From: Albula goreensis
Lineage: Eukaryota > Chordata > Actinopteri > Albuliformes > Albulidae
Assembly: GCA_022829145.1 (NCBI GenBank)
Contig: CM040746.1
Coordinates: 30,710,212-30,774,211, forward strand
Direction: 5' to 3'
DNA: 64,000 nucleotides
Below the pieces are notes generated by a model. It was given only the letters and a program-made list of their open reading frames with translations. It made no database searches and was not told the origin of the DNA. Shown one piece after another: positions 35,206 to 46,316 of the stretch. The translations under genes were made by a program, and so were the position numbers. Numbering within the stretch: position 1 is the stretch's first letter; each line of letters starts with the position of its first letter.

Positions 35206-36465
35206 CTGGACAAACCGACCAATCAAGAAGCAGATCAGCACAGGTAACCCTTGAAGGGTCATTCAATGTAATGATGAAATAAACTGATTTGATATATGTG
35301 AGGATTGAGGAAATGTGGGGAAAAACTTGAATAGTCTTTTAGTGAAAAAGAATAAGATGTCCACGGTCATAATAGTGGTAATTGTAATCACATTTTGTTG
35401 AAATTGAGCATTTATATGTTTGTTTCTGTGGTATGTTTGTGAAAAAGCAGACAGAAGACCTATAAATAGACAGAAGAGACATTGCCCTGGCTGTGTCACA
35501 CTGTAACTCACGCTTCCTGTTCTGGTTGAGCCGCAGCACGTTGAGGAACACCTCGCTGCAGAGGCTGCTGTCCTCCTGGGTCTCGGGGAACAGCGGGGAG
35601 GGGGCATCTAGGGGCGACAGGTCCCCACTGGAGTGGCCTACCGAATCCAGCGATGCCTTAGTGTCCCGCCTGCCCCCTGCCTCTGCCTCAACGGATTGGT
35701 GACAGCTGAGGTGGAGGGGGATGAAGAACCACATGAGACTGAGCATGTACCACCGGCGTGGGGGGGACACAAGCTCTAAATTTTCTGCTGGTTTAAATAG
35801 TTTTCTTGCAATTAGCAGACAATTTTGGCCTTTGAAACAAGGTATGTGGTCTCTTGTCTACCCAAGTATTAATTTAAATGAATTACTTAGATGCTGAAAC
35901 AAGAGACCCAGCAGGCATGGCAGCCCTGCATAACTGAAGTCTGATACCCCTGAGGTGCTACATATACTGAACACATGAACAAACACACATGCCCTTGATG
36001 ATGGTGTAGCGTTGTCCTACGAAAAAGAAATGCTGCTCACCTGAGTTTCCTTCGCAGGAGGTAATCGATAACATCGGGGTCAGTCTGTATGAGACTCATT
36101 AGCACCTCCTGCTGGAGCTCTGCAGAAACCTGCAAACAACAGGAGCATCAGAACATCAGCTCTAGGGCTTCAATCGCTGATGGAGCTCCAGGAAAAAAAA
36201 ATACATTTTTTTGGATAGGCTACCTCATTGGCCCTTGGATATAGGGGGCAGGTTCAATTGAATGAAGCTTCCAGTTGTTTCCTTTTGGAGCCCCACATAC
36301 ATAGGATCATGATTAGTCAGAAATAGAAAATTACCACTGGTTTATGAGCAAACATCATCCCTGAAATTGGGTACCATTATGCTTCAGGAGAGATCATAGT
36401 TTGTTAGCGCACTTTTATGAGACTGAAAAATGAGAAAGAATCTTGTCTCTTCTGTCCCTCCCTCC

Positions 36466-36508
<43 letters not shown>

Positions 36509-39500
36509 CCACACACCCTCTGTTCCTCACCATGAACAGGTGTTTGTGGTTCTGGATGAGCAGCAGTGTGACGGAGATGACTGCGGCGCTGTCCTCGATG
36601 CCCATGGCCTGTAAGCTCAGCTCCTTCTCTGAGCTGCGCTCCCCTTGCAGCAGGTTGGGCCCAAAGATCACTGCCAAGTTAGCTGCTGTCATCTTGTTCC
36701 CCGGATCTGCCACAAAATGACGTGAGGAGTTAAGCCTCAGGATGAGCGCACGCAAAGGGGAAGTCACTGAGGGAAGGAGCTGTCTGGCACTGTCAGTGTC
36801 ATTCAAAAACCTTTCCTTTTTTTAAAATCATTTTTCATTTTGACTCATGAATAGAAAGCTTAGATAACCAAATGTGTACTGTCAGTATTTCATGGTTGTA
36901 TGAATAATGACTGAATATACCATGTGACTACAGCTTGACTAATGCAATGTGTAATGCAATCATTTTTTCCCTCATTTCCAGGTGTTTTTGGCATTTGAAG
37001 TTTATTTTACATTGCTAACAATGCTAGAAAACAATTTCCATGGCTGACCACAGTAAATTAACATAGTGGTGAAGATTTATAATATATAAGAACACACAAA
37101 AATGACAGTGGTATATGTTTAAAAAAATAGTATATTTATATATACTGATGCCTCAGTATGGTGTGGCTTGGCATGTAAAACAAATACTGTGGTTAATTTC
37201 CAAATGACTATTGATCTTTCCCCAAAAAGATCTGTCAGTGAATGTCAGCCTTGGATAAGGCTTCAAAAGATCTAAAGTGTCCTGAAATATAATTAAACAT
37301 TTGACTGCAGATACTACAGGATTGCTTTTTGTCCTTTTTTTCCTCTTATTCTAATTTTGTCTTTCTTTTATCGTGTATTGCCTTTTATCACAACGTTTGT
37401 TTTATTTTCTTCTATTGTTCTATTGTTTTCTGCACAGACATGGTGCTTTGAGACTGACCTCCTGGTTGTCGGGGCCAGTTCTGTCCTGGGCGTGGCTCTG
37501 CACAGTGTGCAGCAGGGCCAGCAGCCGGAGCAGAGTGTCGCAGTTGCAGGGGGCAGCAGGTAGAGCAGATGCTGCAGGTAAGTAAGCTGCTCCTCCCCCC
37601 TCAGGGCTGTGGCAAATGACAAAGCAGAGGGAGGAGTTACAAGTGGGCAGAGCAGGCATAGCACTTGCTCAGATGCATGATGTTGATGTGTCCCAGACAA
37701 CATCCTTGCTCCTAGCTTCCATAAAGAGTAAAAGCTGAAGGGTGAATTAATAGAGAAGGCTGTATACTCGGGATGTCTGTTACATGGGAGGACTCAAGCT
37801 ACATCCAATTGGTTGCACTTAGATTCTTTTAAGAGCATATGCAATTAAATCACAACAATACTTGCACTGCAACACAATTTTCTTTTGGTTTTTTAAAATT
37901 TTTATTTGAGACAAGGAAAGAAATCCTTTCTAATCTGTTCTTTTAATAATGAAATAGAATTGTATCTGTCCTTAAAGAGAAAAAGTTAATTTTGATTCAA
38001 ATAAATATACCTTTAAAGAGACCAAGTTGATTTAATTGAATCTAGACCAGCTCTTTCTCCAGACTCAATTTCTCTCTATCCATTGGCTAATATCTCGTAC
38101 AGCCAAAGCCTCTGTAATGTCTTAAAGTGATGCTGATGTTGATGATGATGATGATGATAATACAGAGAGAGTAATAAATGTGATAACACAGCCGTAAATA
38201 AGGCAGCTGAAATAAAGGGAGACAGTACAGCTGGCGTGCAGGAATGCAGAGTAGAGCTCCCGGGGCAGCAGGGGGTCAGGCATGTCCCTCAGGAACTCCT
38301 TCAGCAGGGCGGCCACGTCGTGAACACTCTGCTCCTCATCCAGCAGGACATCGGCCCCCTGGTCAAATTCCTCCCTCAGCTGGAACACACATACACACAC
38401 ACACACACACACAACAACAGACATAAAACAGAAAGAAAGATCTGCTCATACACATACACATGCTCATATACATGTTCCCACACAAGAAAACCATATGGAT
38501 GTTTTGACAGAAAGGCAGCAGTAATTTCCTCAGTGAGACTGAGGGCTGAGAACATCCATGGGGATCTGGACTCGACTCTTCTCACCTGCCTGACTCTTTT
38601 CTTTGAGCTTCCCACACGAAAAATCCCCACTGTCTGCAGGCCTGAGGAGAGAGAGCAGGGAGATTCAGAGGTATGTACACAACACACAAAAGACAGGCAC
38701 ATGTGCGCACATGCACACACACATACACACACGATGCCAGAGTAAATGAGCTTGTCCCATGTGCATGCCTTGCGTGGGCCTCTGCTGTCCCTGTGGCCCT
38801 GTGAGGGCGCCCTCACCATAGGCCTCTATGTGGCTGCAGCAGCGCTCCACCACGCAGGGGACCTGGCTGTAGATGGGGTTGAGACTGAGCTTGGTCTGTG
38901 TGCGGCCCGCCGCCTTCTTTATGTCCAGCTCATTCGGGTGGGAGAGCTGCAGGGCCTCCAGCAGCCGAGACTGGCTCTCCACCAGGTCTGATATGGAGTC
39001 CACAGACAGGCCGCCCTGGAGGGATGGGGATGACACAGGCTCAGGACAGGAGGCAGCTGAGAGACTGCTGTCTGCATACATATAGATGTACATTTGTTTT
39101 AAAAAATCACAAGTTTACCAAACCATATGAGATGTTGTTTGACGTTCTATGGCTCTATTTAAGGGTATCTGCTAAATGACTAAAATCACTCACATAAATT
39201 CTGAGTGGGGAGGGAGGCTGAGGGTGGGGGGCTGAGTTGTATTTTGTGCTGGTTTGAGTTGTCAGAAGTGGCAGGCGAGGGGGTGGAAGGGAGGGGCTAC
39301 ATATGGGTTGTAAAAATGGGGTAGAAAAAATGAGGAAGAAACGACATGACCTATGCATTTTTTTGAAGACAAGTGTTCCCACAGAGACAAGGCATCAGAG
39401 CGTATGAGAGGGTATATGGATGTGTTTGTATTCCTATATGTCCTTTTTTCATACACAAAAAGCAGCAAAGATTTTCAACATATATAAATTTAATGTTGTG

Positions 39501-42500
39501 AGCGCACTGTTGTTCATGTATTTTTGGGGACCTGCAATCCCACAAAAACAGGATAGTTGATAAAAAAAAGTAGTTTGTTTGAATTTTGGGTTTGTGTTGT
39601 TTGTCATCATTAATATCTACTATGTTTAATAGTAATATAGATTCAGTATTGTTATTCAAAACATATTGGAAGAGCATTTTAAATCAATATTGCCATTCTG
39701 AATGTTGCTAAATATTGAATGATATCATATATGATTTAAAAATAGTAGCACTGTTGGATGTGAAAATTGTCAATATACTTATGCATTTGTTACCTCTTGG
39801 AATTCACATCCCCATTTGGCACAAAAGTTGAGTCAGGGTTCTTTAGGACGATGACCTAATGAAGGCCTGAATGGCTGAAACTGTTGTTTTGGTTGAAAAA
39901 TACAATATCACATTTCAGAGCAACAACGGAGTTCAGGTATAATTTCTCCTTATTCTTTACTTTATATTTTCCTTGCATCAGACTTGTATCAGCTGTGTAC
40001 CAAGATTCAATATGGATTTAAGGCACATCTTTTTACTTAGAAAATTCTGGAACATCACCCTGGAGCGCTATATTATGTATTTTATATGCAGGGAAGCAGA
40101 TTTATATGTAATAATTTAAGTGAGAACAAAAAAAAAAAACACTGCATAGGTATTTATTCAATTATATATTGAGATATGTATCTGCTAAATTTGTCTTTGA
40201 CTGTTCTTATATTCATCGGTTAACTGTTAGGAAAAATTCAGTCTTGTCTTTCAGGAAATGAGATTGAAATTATCACATTGGCAAACAAGGCAAACAATTT
40301 CATAGTTCCCTCAGAATGTCATGGCATAAGGTTACAAAACAACCTAATATTTTCCACTATCCACATTGGGCTTTGGCTGCAGTGTCTTACCAGACATGAA
40401 TCATGGCAATGAGCTTGATGAATGTTTTGTATTACAAAGGTATTTATCTGCAATGAACAGTGACAGCGTTGCGTTTTCATTGAAACCGCAGGAGATGGCT
40501 TTCTGACAACAATGGATCAAATGCTCAGCAATAATAACTACAAAGAGAACCAAGATCACAAAAACAAAGAAAAACATACGCAGTTAAAATCGATTTTTGG
40601 CAGAACTTCATGTATTTTTGTTTTTGCATAACTGGCCAGCATAAAAAAAACAACAACGGACTACTATACAAGGGATCTTACTTGTGTTGAACTTTCTTGG
40701 TCTATTTTATAGAATACAAAAGTACCAAATTATTATAGTTATTGTATTGATATTTTGTACGTATTTTCAAAGCTGTTTAAACAGCAGTGGTTTTATTTGT
40801 ATGTGTGCATAATGAAAATGCACTGCTTGTTATTTAAATCATTGTGTTTAATCCCTATCCTCTACACAACAGACAATATGAACAAATCCATTGGTGTAAC
40901 TTTTAGTATAACAATCATTTTGAAATACCAAAGACAATGAAATGATAAAATTCACAAAACAATATGAGCTAAATAACTCTTGATTCATTTGTATGTCTAT
41001 TCTATAATGGTTTATAATGAAGGGAAAGCCCATACTCTCATGCAGACGTTACATGCATCGAGCAAAGCCCGTAATCATGGCCCTGTAAACATTCTTGTCG
41101 TCGTGTTCTCTAATTCAGCTTCCTGGAAAAATAATTACAATCTCTCTGGCCATCAAGAGAACCATCCAGAGAATGCAACAGCACCATCACACACTGAGAT
41201 AAGCCCAAAGTTTAAATGGTCCAACTGATAAGAATAAAATTGAATAGTAGGTAAATATTGGCAATACGTAGACAAACATGTTTTAAATGCTTTGGTCAAA
41301 GAAACCAATTGTTTCATTACACAGTACTGCATTTGTGTAAAGACAGGGATTTAACACAATTATTTTACTGAGAAAAAACATTATTGGTTTTATATGTGTA
41401 GAATGCATATTGTTTATTAAGCAAAACAAAGTCACTTTTATAGGCCAGAGATTATAGACAGTTTGTGAACCTATTAAACTCTTAAACTGAGGATAAGTAT
41501 GGAATTGGTTCAAAAGCAGACTTTTGAATAACTAATCAAAAAATCTGAGATTATTTTAACAATGAATCACTTAAATCTATTTAAAACAAGGCAGCTTATT
41601 TCCCGAAAAGTGCACTTTATTTTGACTTTTCTTCCAATTGGCATTCAGAATGCCATATCATTGCAAGCAATAGTAAAGGTTATCCCTGCAGGAATCTGAT
41701 GCTTGTTAAGTCACAAAAACCGTGCATAATTTTCGGAACTGATTTTTCCCGGCAGACACCCCGGTCACTGCATGCTCATAGCCCTGTGTTTCTCTTTACA
41801 GTAAGCCTGGAGAAAGCAATGTACTTCAGAATGATAAATCTGCCCACTTTTGACATTAACCAATATTTTCTAATTCTTCTATTTTTTTTTGTTCAAGTCC
41901 ATGGAGAGGACAGCTATTCAGAGCTGAAATTCAAACATAGGAGAGAGCGGGCAGTGTTTGAATAAGGAGAGGAGACGTTTGTCAAATACATCACAGATCC
42001 CTGACCTGCACTCTGAGACACTAACCATTGTGTGAGCTTCCATGCCCCTGTACTGGTGATGACTGCTTCAGTAAATGGTCCCAGATGGTGAGACAAAACT
42101 ACCTTGAGACCATCTGGGTTCTGAGACTAGCATGACCCCGATCATGCGTGTGGGCCTTACCCGGCGGTGGGCCCGGGAGGTTTTGTCTTGGAGGGAGGGG
42201 GACAGCGGCTTGCTGAGCAGCTCCAGGGTGGAGGTGGAGGCTGCAGTGGTGGAGGTGGTGCCGTAGTGCGGCTTGCTGCCGTTATGGTGCTGTTTCTCTG
42301 CCCGGAAGCGCAGGACACTGGCCTCCAGGTCCAAGCAGTCCCGCCGGCTCTCCTTCAGGGCGTCCTGCCTCTGCTTACGTGCTCGGTCGTTAGCGATCGC
42401 CTGGGACAGGGCGATGCCAAACGCCTTGGGAGCCGTCTCTGGGGTGAGTTAAGATGTGTTGGTGAATTGTGTCTCAAACACATTTCATATTCAAAATGTG

Positions 42501-45500
42501 ATTATCCATAATGAAATGACATAATAACATAATGAAAATCTGCATTTTATGTCTTTGTCAGGTATGAACAGGAAACAATTTGAGCATAATTTCTATTATC
42601 CTTAGATTATGAAAATGTTACTTTATTGAAGGTTATAAGAAGGGGGTCTCCCTTAACATAACCTTCAGCTTTGCATATGGAAAAGATCCAGCAAATAACA
42701 CATAGAGCTAGTCTTGTCCACAGTTGTATCCCAAACATTACAATGGTGGATGTGAAATCAGTAAGAATTGCTGTTAAACAAAGCAAGGGGAAGCTAAGAA
42801 GAAAATCCAATCAGTTGTCCACATTCATATAAAACTGAGCAGAGACAGACTGTGAGCATCACTGTATCAAGCCGGAAAGCCCATGCTTACAGTGCGGTGT
42901 TGTGACTGCTTCCTATGAGACATTAAACATCTCAGTCATCCTAATTGGATTCTAACAGTAGGAGGGGGTCTCAATGTAGCCAAGTCCTGCCCAGCTGATG
43001 TAATCCTGTCTGAGTGCTATCTTGGTGTCCTGTTCTAAACCTCTTAGAGGCGATATCACGGTCATTAAGACAGCGTACACTAGTTTGCCATGCCCTGCTT
43101 CTGGTTACAAGACCCTGCAGCCTCTGCTTTTGAGAGGTGAAAAATCTGTGGTCACATGAAACTCATCTGGCTGACTGAGTTTCTGTTGACTGTTAATGTT
43201 CTGTATTCCATCCCCATCAATGCCCATGGTGTAAGAGCTTCAGCTGTCCCCAGGTGGATACAGCTGTAGCTGTTTGTTGTCAATTAATATTTTGTCAACA
43301 TGTAATGTAACATAAAATAAAGCTAGCCACTCATTTTAAATTCGTTCCACTGTCCACTGTATTGTCCTGTGGTTCAATTTTTTGTCAGTCTACAGAATCA
43401 CTTGTTTGTCAATGGTGATGCAGTAGAGACACATCTTTTTTTTAAAGATTATCCGTGAGAAGGTGATGACAAAAATGGTACAAGAATAAAAATACATCTG
43501 AGATTATACAGAGCTCAACAAATTGTTGTCATGGTGATGAAGGCAGTAACACATGATTTCCAGGGAACTTGCTGTAATTGTACTAAACAATATGAGGCTT
43601 TTTGCTACGCAAGGCACATAGAACATGTTGCCTGTTAAAAAGCCCCCCGAGGCTGTCTTTTGTGGTCTTGCACTGAGAACTTGGAAACTAGCAGGAAACA
43701 AGACCACAACAACCCCATCATGGGTTTACCAGTCCATCCTTCCAGAAACGAGGGATATGCTTTTGACACTGAGAAAGACAGGGTGAACTCAGAGCAGAGG
43801 AGGTGTTGTTGTGGGTGCAAATTTTAATCTTACCTCGTTCTTTTTTCTCCTTGGAGAAGGAGTCAAACTTTCTCCGCAGTGATTTCCTTCTTTTTCGAGT
43901 CTCTGGGGGTGGGGGTGGGGGTGCGGGAGTCAGAGAAACAAATGAGTGAAAATATCAAAAATGGGCTTCTCTAATTTAAGGAGATTTGCAGGTCAAATGC
44001 AGATATTACAGGATGCAACATGAGTTATTGTGGTTCAGAAAGAATTGTTGCTTAAAATTCATTAGGAATTACTGTCACAGTGCTATGCTACTCTCCAGAC
44101 AGACTGCCTCTTATTGGTAATTTTTTCTGGAATGTCTGTCTGTTGGCTTGTGATCTAGATAGCACACTGCTACTTGCCCATTAGGTGCAAAACTGCTAAA
44201 AAAAAAAATTTAGTTTCAGATTTAAAAAAACCATTGGCTACATAAAATGCCAACTATTATTCCTCATTGTCTCCAGAGCCCATACTTTTCCTCAACGATT
44301 CAAGTGAACTAAAAATAAGAACTGAAAACAAAGGCCTTTGTACATTTAACCCTCACATTTACTGTCAACTAGCATTACTCATAGCTAATTTATCAGACCC
44401 TACATGTTTTATTTTGCCTTATTTATGAGCAAAACTTCCTCTCTGCACTGGAACTCATGTCAGGCCTCAGTGAGGGCTTTACAGAGTCCAGCTGGGTGCT
44501 TCATATGTTTAGAATTCTGTCCAGGGGATTTGGTGCTCCCAGAAGAAGAGAATATTTTTTAGGGAGACTTAGGAGATAGAAGCAGGGATGGCTCTGACTC
44601 TGCACCAAGCTTGCAGTCTCCATGTGGAGAGGCTTAGGCAAGGTCAAATTCCCATGACTGCAGGAAATTAAAGTTTATTTCCACAGCCACCACCCCTCCC
44701 CCTCCCCACACGCTGCAGTCTCATCAGCTAATCTGCTGGTGCTGTTCAGAATGTGAGCCATGGGCGAGTGTGTCCACACCGCCGCAGAGAGAGACAAAAG
44801 GAGGAGGGAAGTGTGAGCCAAGAGAGAGGGACACAACAAAAGCATTGTAAAAAAAAAAAGCTGCAAAACCAAAATAAGTGTTTGACAGGGAAACAAAAAC
44901 AAAAGAGGGTGAGAAAGACATAAAAACACTTCCAAACAATATACTTCTAAAGGAACTCCAAAAACATGGGTTTAGAGATGGGAGAGAGGACTGGAGACCC
45001 AGCAGGGATGTCCTCTGAGGCGCAAAAACTCGCCCCAAAATAACTACGATGGAAACGGTGACAATGAGCCAAGGGAGGCCACCAGGCTGACCGTTACGGA
45101 GCATCGCCATGACTCATTGGGAGGGATGTGTATGTAAATGTTCCCACACAGTAAGGTGACCCCTGCCGCTGGGGTGGGTGACATCAGCCCAGGCTTGATC
45201 TCAGAAGTCCAGTTGCAGCCAGCTATACGGTGGCCTGGTACCCCTGATCCCACTGTGAAAGAACCACTGAAGGCCCCTTCCCACAGGCTAAGCAGCGGCT
45301 TGCAGTGTTACGTAAGGCTGCTCGGTTCTCATGCACATTCCCCAAAGGACATGTGATCTGTACACATGGAGGCAATCAAACAAAACCTGTTTAACTGTGG
45401 ACCAAAATGGAATGGGTGCGTTAAGAGGGGTGAGAACAAAAGGCAGAAGGGAAGACAGAAAGAAAGAAATAATGTTCTCTCTAAAATCATGATAACAAAT

Positions 45501-46316
45501 TTAGTCCTTATTAATACTGTTTCCATTATCCCAGATAATATAAAATTTATAAAGTTTGATGAATTATGTTTCCTTGTGCCAGGATGATTTGCTTTCTTGG
45601 TTTTCAGTGTTTTCTCAAGAAAAGGAAAACCACTCATTTTTGTGTTTTTAGCAGATATATTTCATCTTGTAGTTTGATCAATGGTGTTGCATATTAAATA
45701 AGTCTAAAAGTGGACATTACAGTGAAAAAATGAATATCTTGGCTGGTGAATAAAATTTTCCTAAAACCATTCTCCCATTCTCCATGCACTTTGATGTATG
45801 TTTTGCTTTTCCAGCTAGTTCCATGAGGTTCAACGTGATACTGTGTCTTTTTTCCCCAGAAAACCAGGAAGTTTAATGGTCTGACAAAAGCCTTTAAGAC
45901 CAACAGCTCTATCATGTCAGACCTGGTTTGGAGAACCACAGCAATCATGGGTTTCAACCCAGGCACTGAATCAAATGCTCCAACAAACTGTTGTCTTTCA
46001 TTATGCTTTTTTCAAATTCTGAGTGCCACCAGTTAAAGGAAGAAAATGTAATGAACTGTGCCCCCGAGCCAAGGCAGAAGAGCTCTGTCTGTAAGGACAG
46101 TGAGGATTAATGAGCAGTAGTTGGATGATGGTGGGGAGTGGGCGTGGTCAGGGCTGTACCTCGTGGAATGCTGATGTTGAAGTCCAGGTCGCGCTCCTCC
46201 AGGTGGTAGAAGGCAACCTCCTGCAGGCGTGCGCGCTCCAGCTCAGACAGGCTCTGAATGGGCACCAGCTGCAGCTTCACACTCTGCCCCAACATGGTCG
46301 CCCAGGTGTGGTCACC
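34871..46316 (-). CDS. arhgap6: Rho GTPase-activating protein 6-like (5' exon missing, one frameshifted exon)
   Basis: RhoGAP protein; in the family the domain speeds GTP hydrolysis by RhoA and alters the actin cytoskeleton. Eleven exons, about 617 codons: 46160-46316, 43834-43902, 42161-42438, 38817-39015, 38586-38641, 38229-38379, 37459-37606, 36531-36706, 36041-36129, 35512-35705, 34871-35205. From knowledge of the human protein, [29 protein letters not shown] and [10 protein letters not shown] match ARHGAP6, not ARHGAP36. The GAP domain has the arginine finger in [30 protein letters not shown], and [11 protein letters not shown]. The tail is shorter than in human ARHGAP6 but ends ETIV, a class I PDZ ligand like human ETLV. 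Oddities: a one-base deletion in exon 37459-37606, and a junction to 36531-36706 that does not keep phase. The long N-terminal first exon of human ARHGAP6 was not found. Confidence 0.88.
35512..35705 (-). CDS. arhgap6: arhgap6-like exon J
   Basis: 194 bases; acceptor ACCTCAG, donor AAG C|GTGAGT. Ser/Pro-rich tail including [20 protein letters not shown], which parallels SSGDISPYDNNSPVL of human ARHGAP6. Confidence 0.88.
36041..36129 (-). CDS. arhgap6: arhgap6-like exon I
   Basis: 89 bases; acceptor TTTGCAG, donor CTC AG|GTGAGC. Encodes [29 protein letters not shown], matching [20 protein letters not shown] of human ARHGAP6. Confidence 0.92.
36466..36516. repeat. (CA)n microsatellite next to exon H donor
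   Basis: CACACA run; on the transcribed strand it is a (GT)n tract beginning about 15 bases after the exon H 5' splice site. Confidence 0.9.
36531..36706 (-). CDS. arhgap6: arhgap6-like exon H
   Basis: 176 bases; acceptor GTGGCAG, donor ATG|GTGAGG. Encodes [19 protein letters not shown] to NHKHLFM. The first two bases (AT) need a one-base carry-over that the best exon G donor does not supply. Downstream of the donor on the coding strand is a GT repeat. Confidence 0.9.
37459..37606 (-). CDS. arhgap6: arhgap6-like exon G, with apparent one-base deletion
   Basis: 148 bases; acceptor GCCACAG, probable donor GAG|GTCAGT. The frame encodes [19 protein letters not shown], then the conserved [17 protein letters not shown] continues only in the next frame. 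The switch is at a five-C run of the coding strand (plus-strand G at 37549-37553); a sixth base would restore the frame. Confidence 0.85.
38128..38158. repeat. (GAT)n microsatellite
   Basis: GATGATGAT run in the intron after arhgap6-like exon F. Confidence 0.85.
38229..38379 (-). CDS. arhgap6: arhgap6-like exon F
   Basis: 151 bases; [17 protein letters not shown] and [19 protein letters not shown]. The acceptor TTCCAG is preceded by a TG repeat instead of a normal pyrimidine tract. The donor AGC T|GTACTG is weak but is the one that keeps phase with exon G. Confidence 0.88.
38385..38416. repeat. (CA)n microsatellite at exon F acceptor
   Basis: On the transcribed strand this is a (TG)n tract ending 4 bases before the TTCCAG acceptor of exon F, in the place of the polypyrimidine tract. 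Confidence 0.92.
38586..38641 (-). CDS. arhgap6: arhgap6-like exon E (arginine finger)
   Basis: 56 bases; acceptor CCTCAG, donor CAG|GTGAGA. Encodes [19 protein letters not shown]; the Arg of GIFR is the catalytic arginine finger. Confidence 0.93.
38711..38733. repeat. (CA)n microsatellite
   Basis: Short CA tract in the intron between arhgap6-like exons D and E. Confidence 0.85.
38817..39015 (-). CDS. arhgap6: arhgap6-like exon D
   Basis: 199 bases; acceptor CCTCCAG, donor TAT G|GTGAGG. Encodes [32 protein letters not shown] and the start of the GAP domain ([13 protein letters not shown]). Confidence 0.92.
42161..42438 (-). CDS. arhgap6: arhgap6-like exon C
   Basis: 278 bases; acceptor ACCCCAG, donor CGG|GTAAGG. 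Encodes [20 protein letters not shown], matching the PQAFGMPLSQVIANDRAYK region of human ARHGAP6, then a Ser/Thr-rich linker. Confidence 0.9.
43834..43902 (-). CDS. arhgap6: arhgap6-like exon B
   Basis: 69 bases; basic segment [20 protein letters not shown]. The acceptor follows a C-rich tract of CCCCCA units; donor CGA G|GTAAGA. Confidence 0.88.
43906..43926. repeat. (GGGGGT)3 tract at exon B acceptor
   Basis: Three GGGGGT units on the plus strand. On the transcribed strand it is a C-rich tract forming the pyrimidine tract of exon B. Possible G-quadruplex or i-motif. Confidence 0.8.
46160..46316 (-). CDS. arhgap6: arhgap6-like exon A (exon 2 equivalent)
   Basis: 157 bases; acceptor CATCCAG, donor CGA G|GTACAG. 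Encodes [15 protein letters not shown] and [20 protein letters not shown]. Corresponds to the first shared exon after the long first exon of human ARHGAP6. Confidence 0.9.

Noticed and set aside
38236..38819. Several long frames on both strands around the GAP-domain exons
   Set aside because: Shadows of exons D-F extended by CA repeats.
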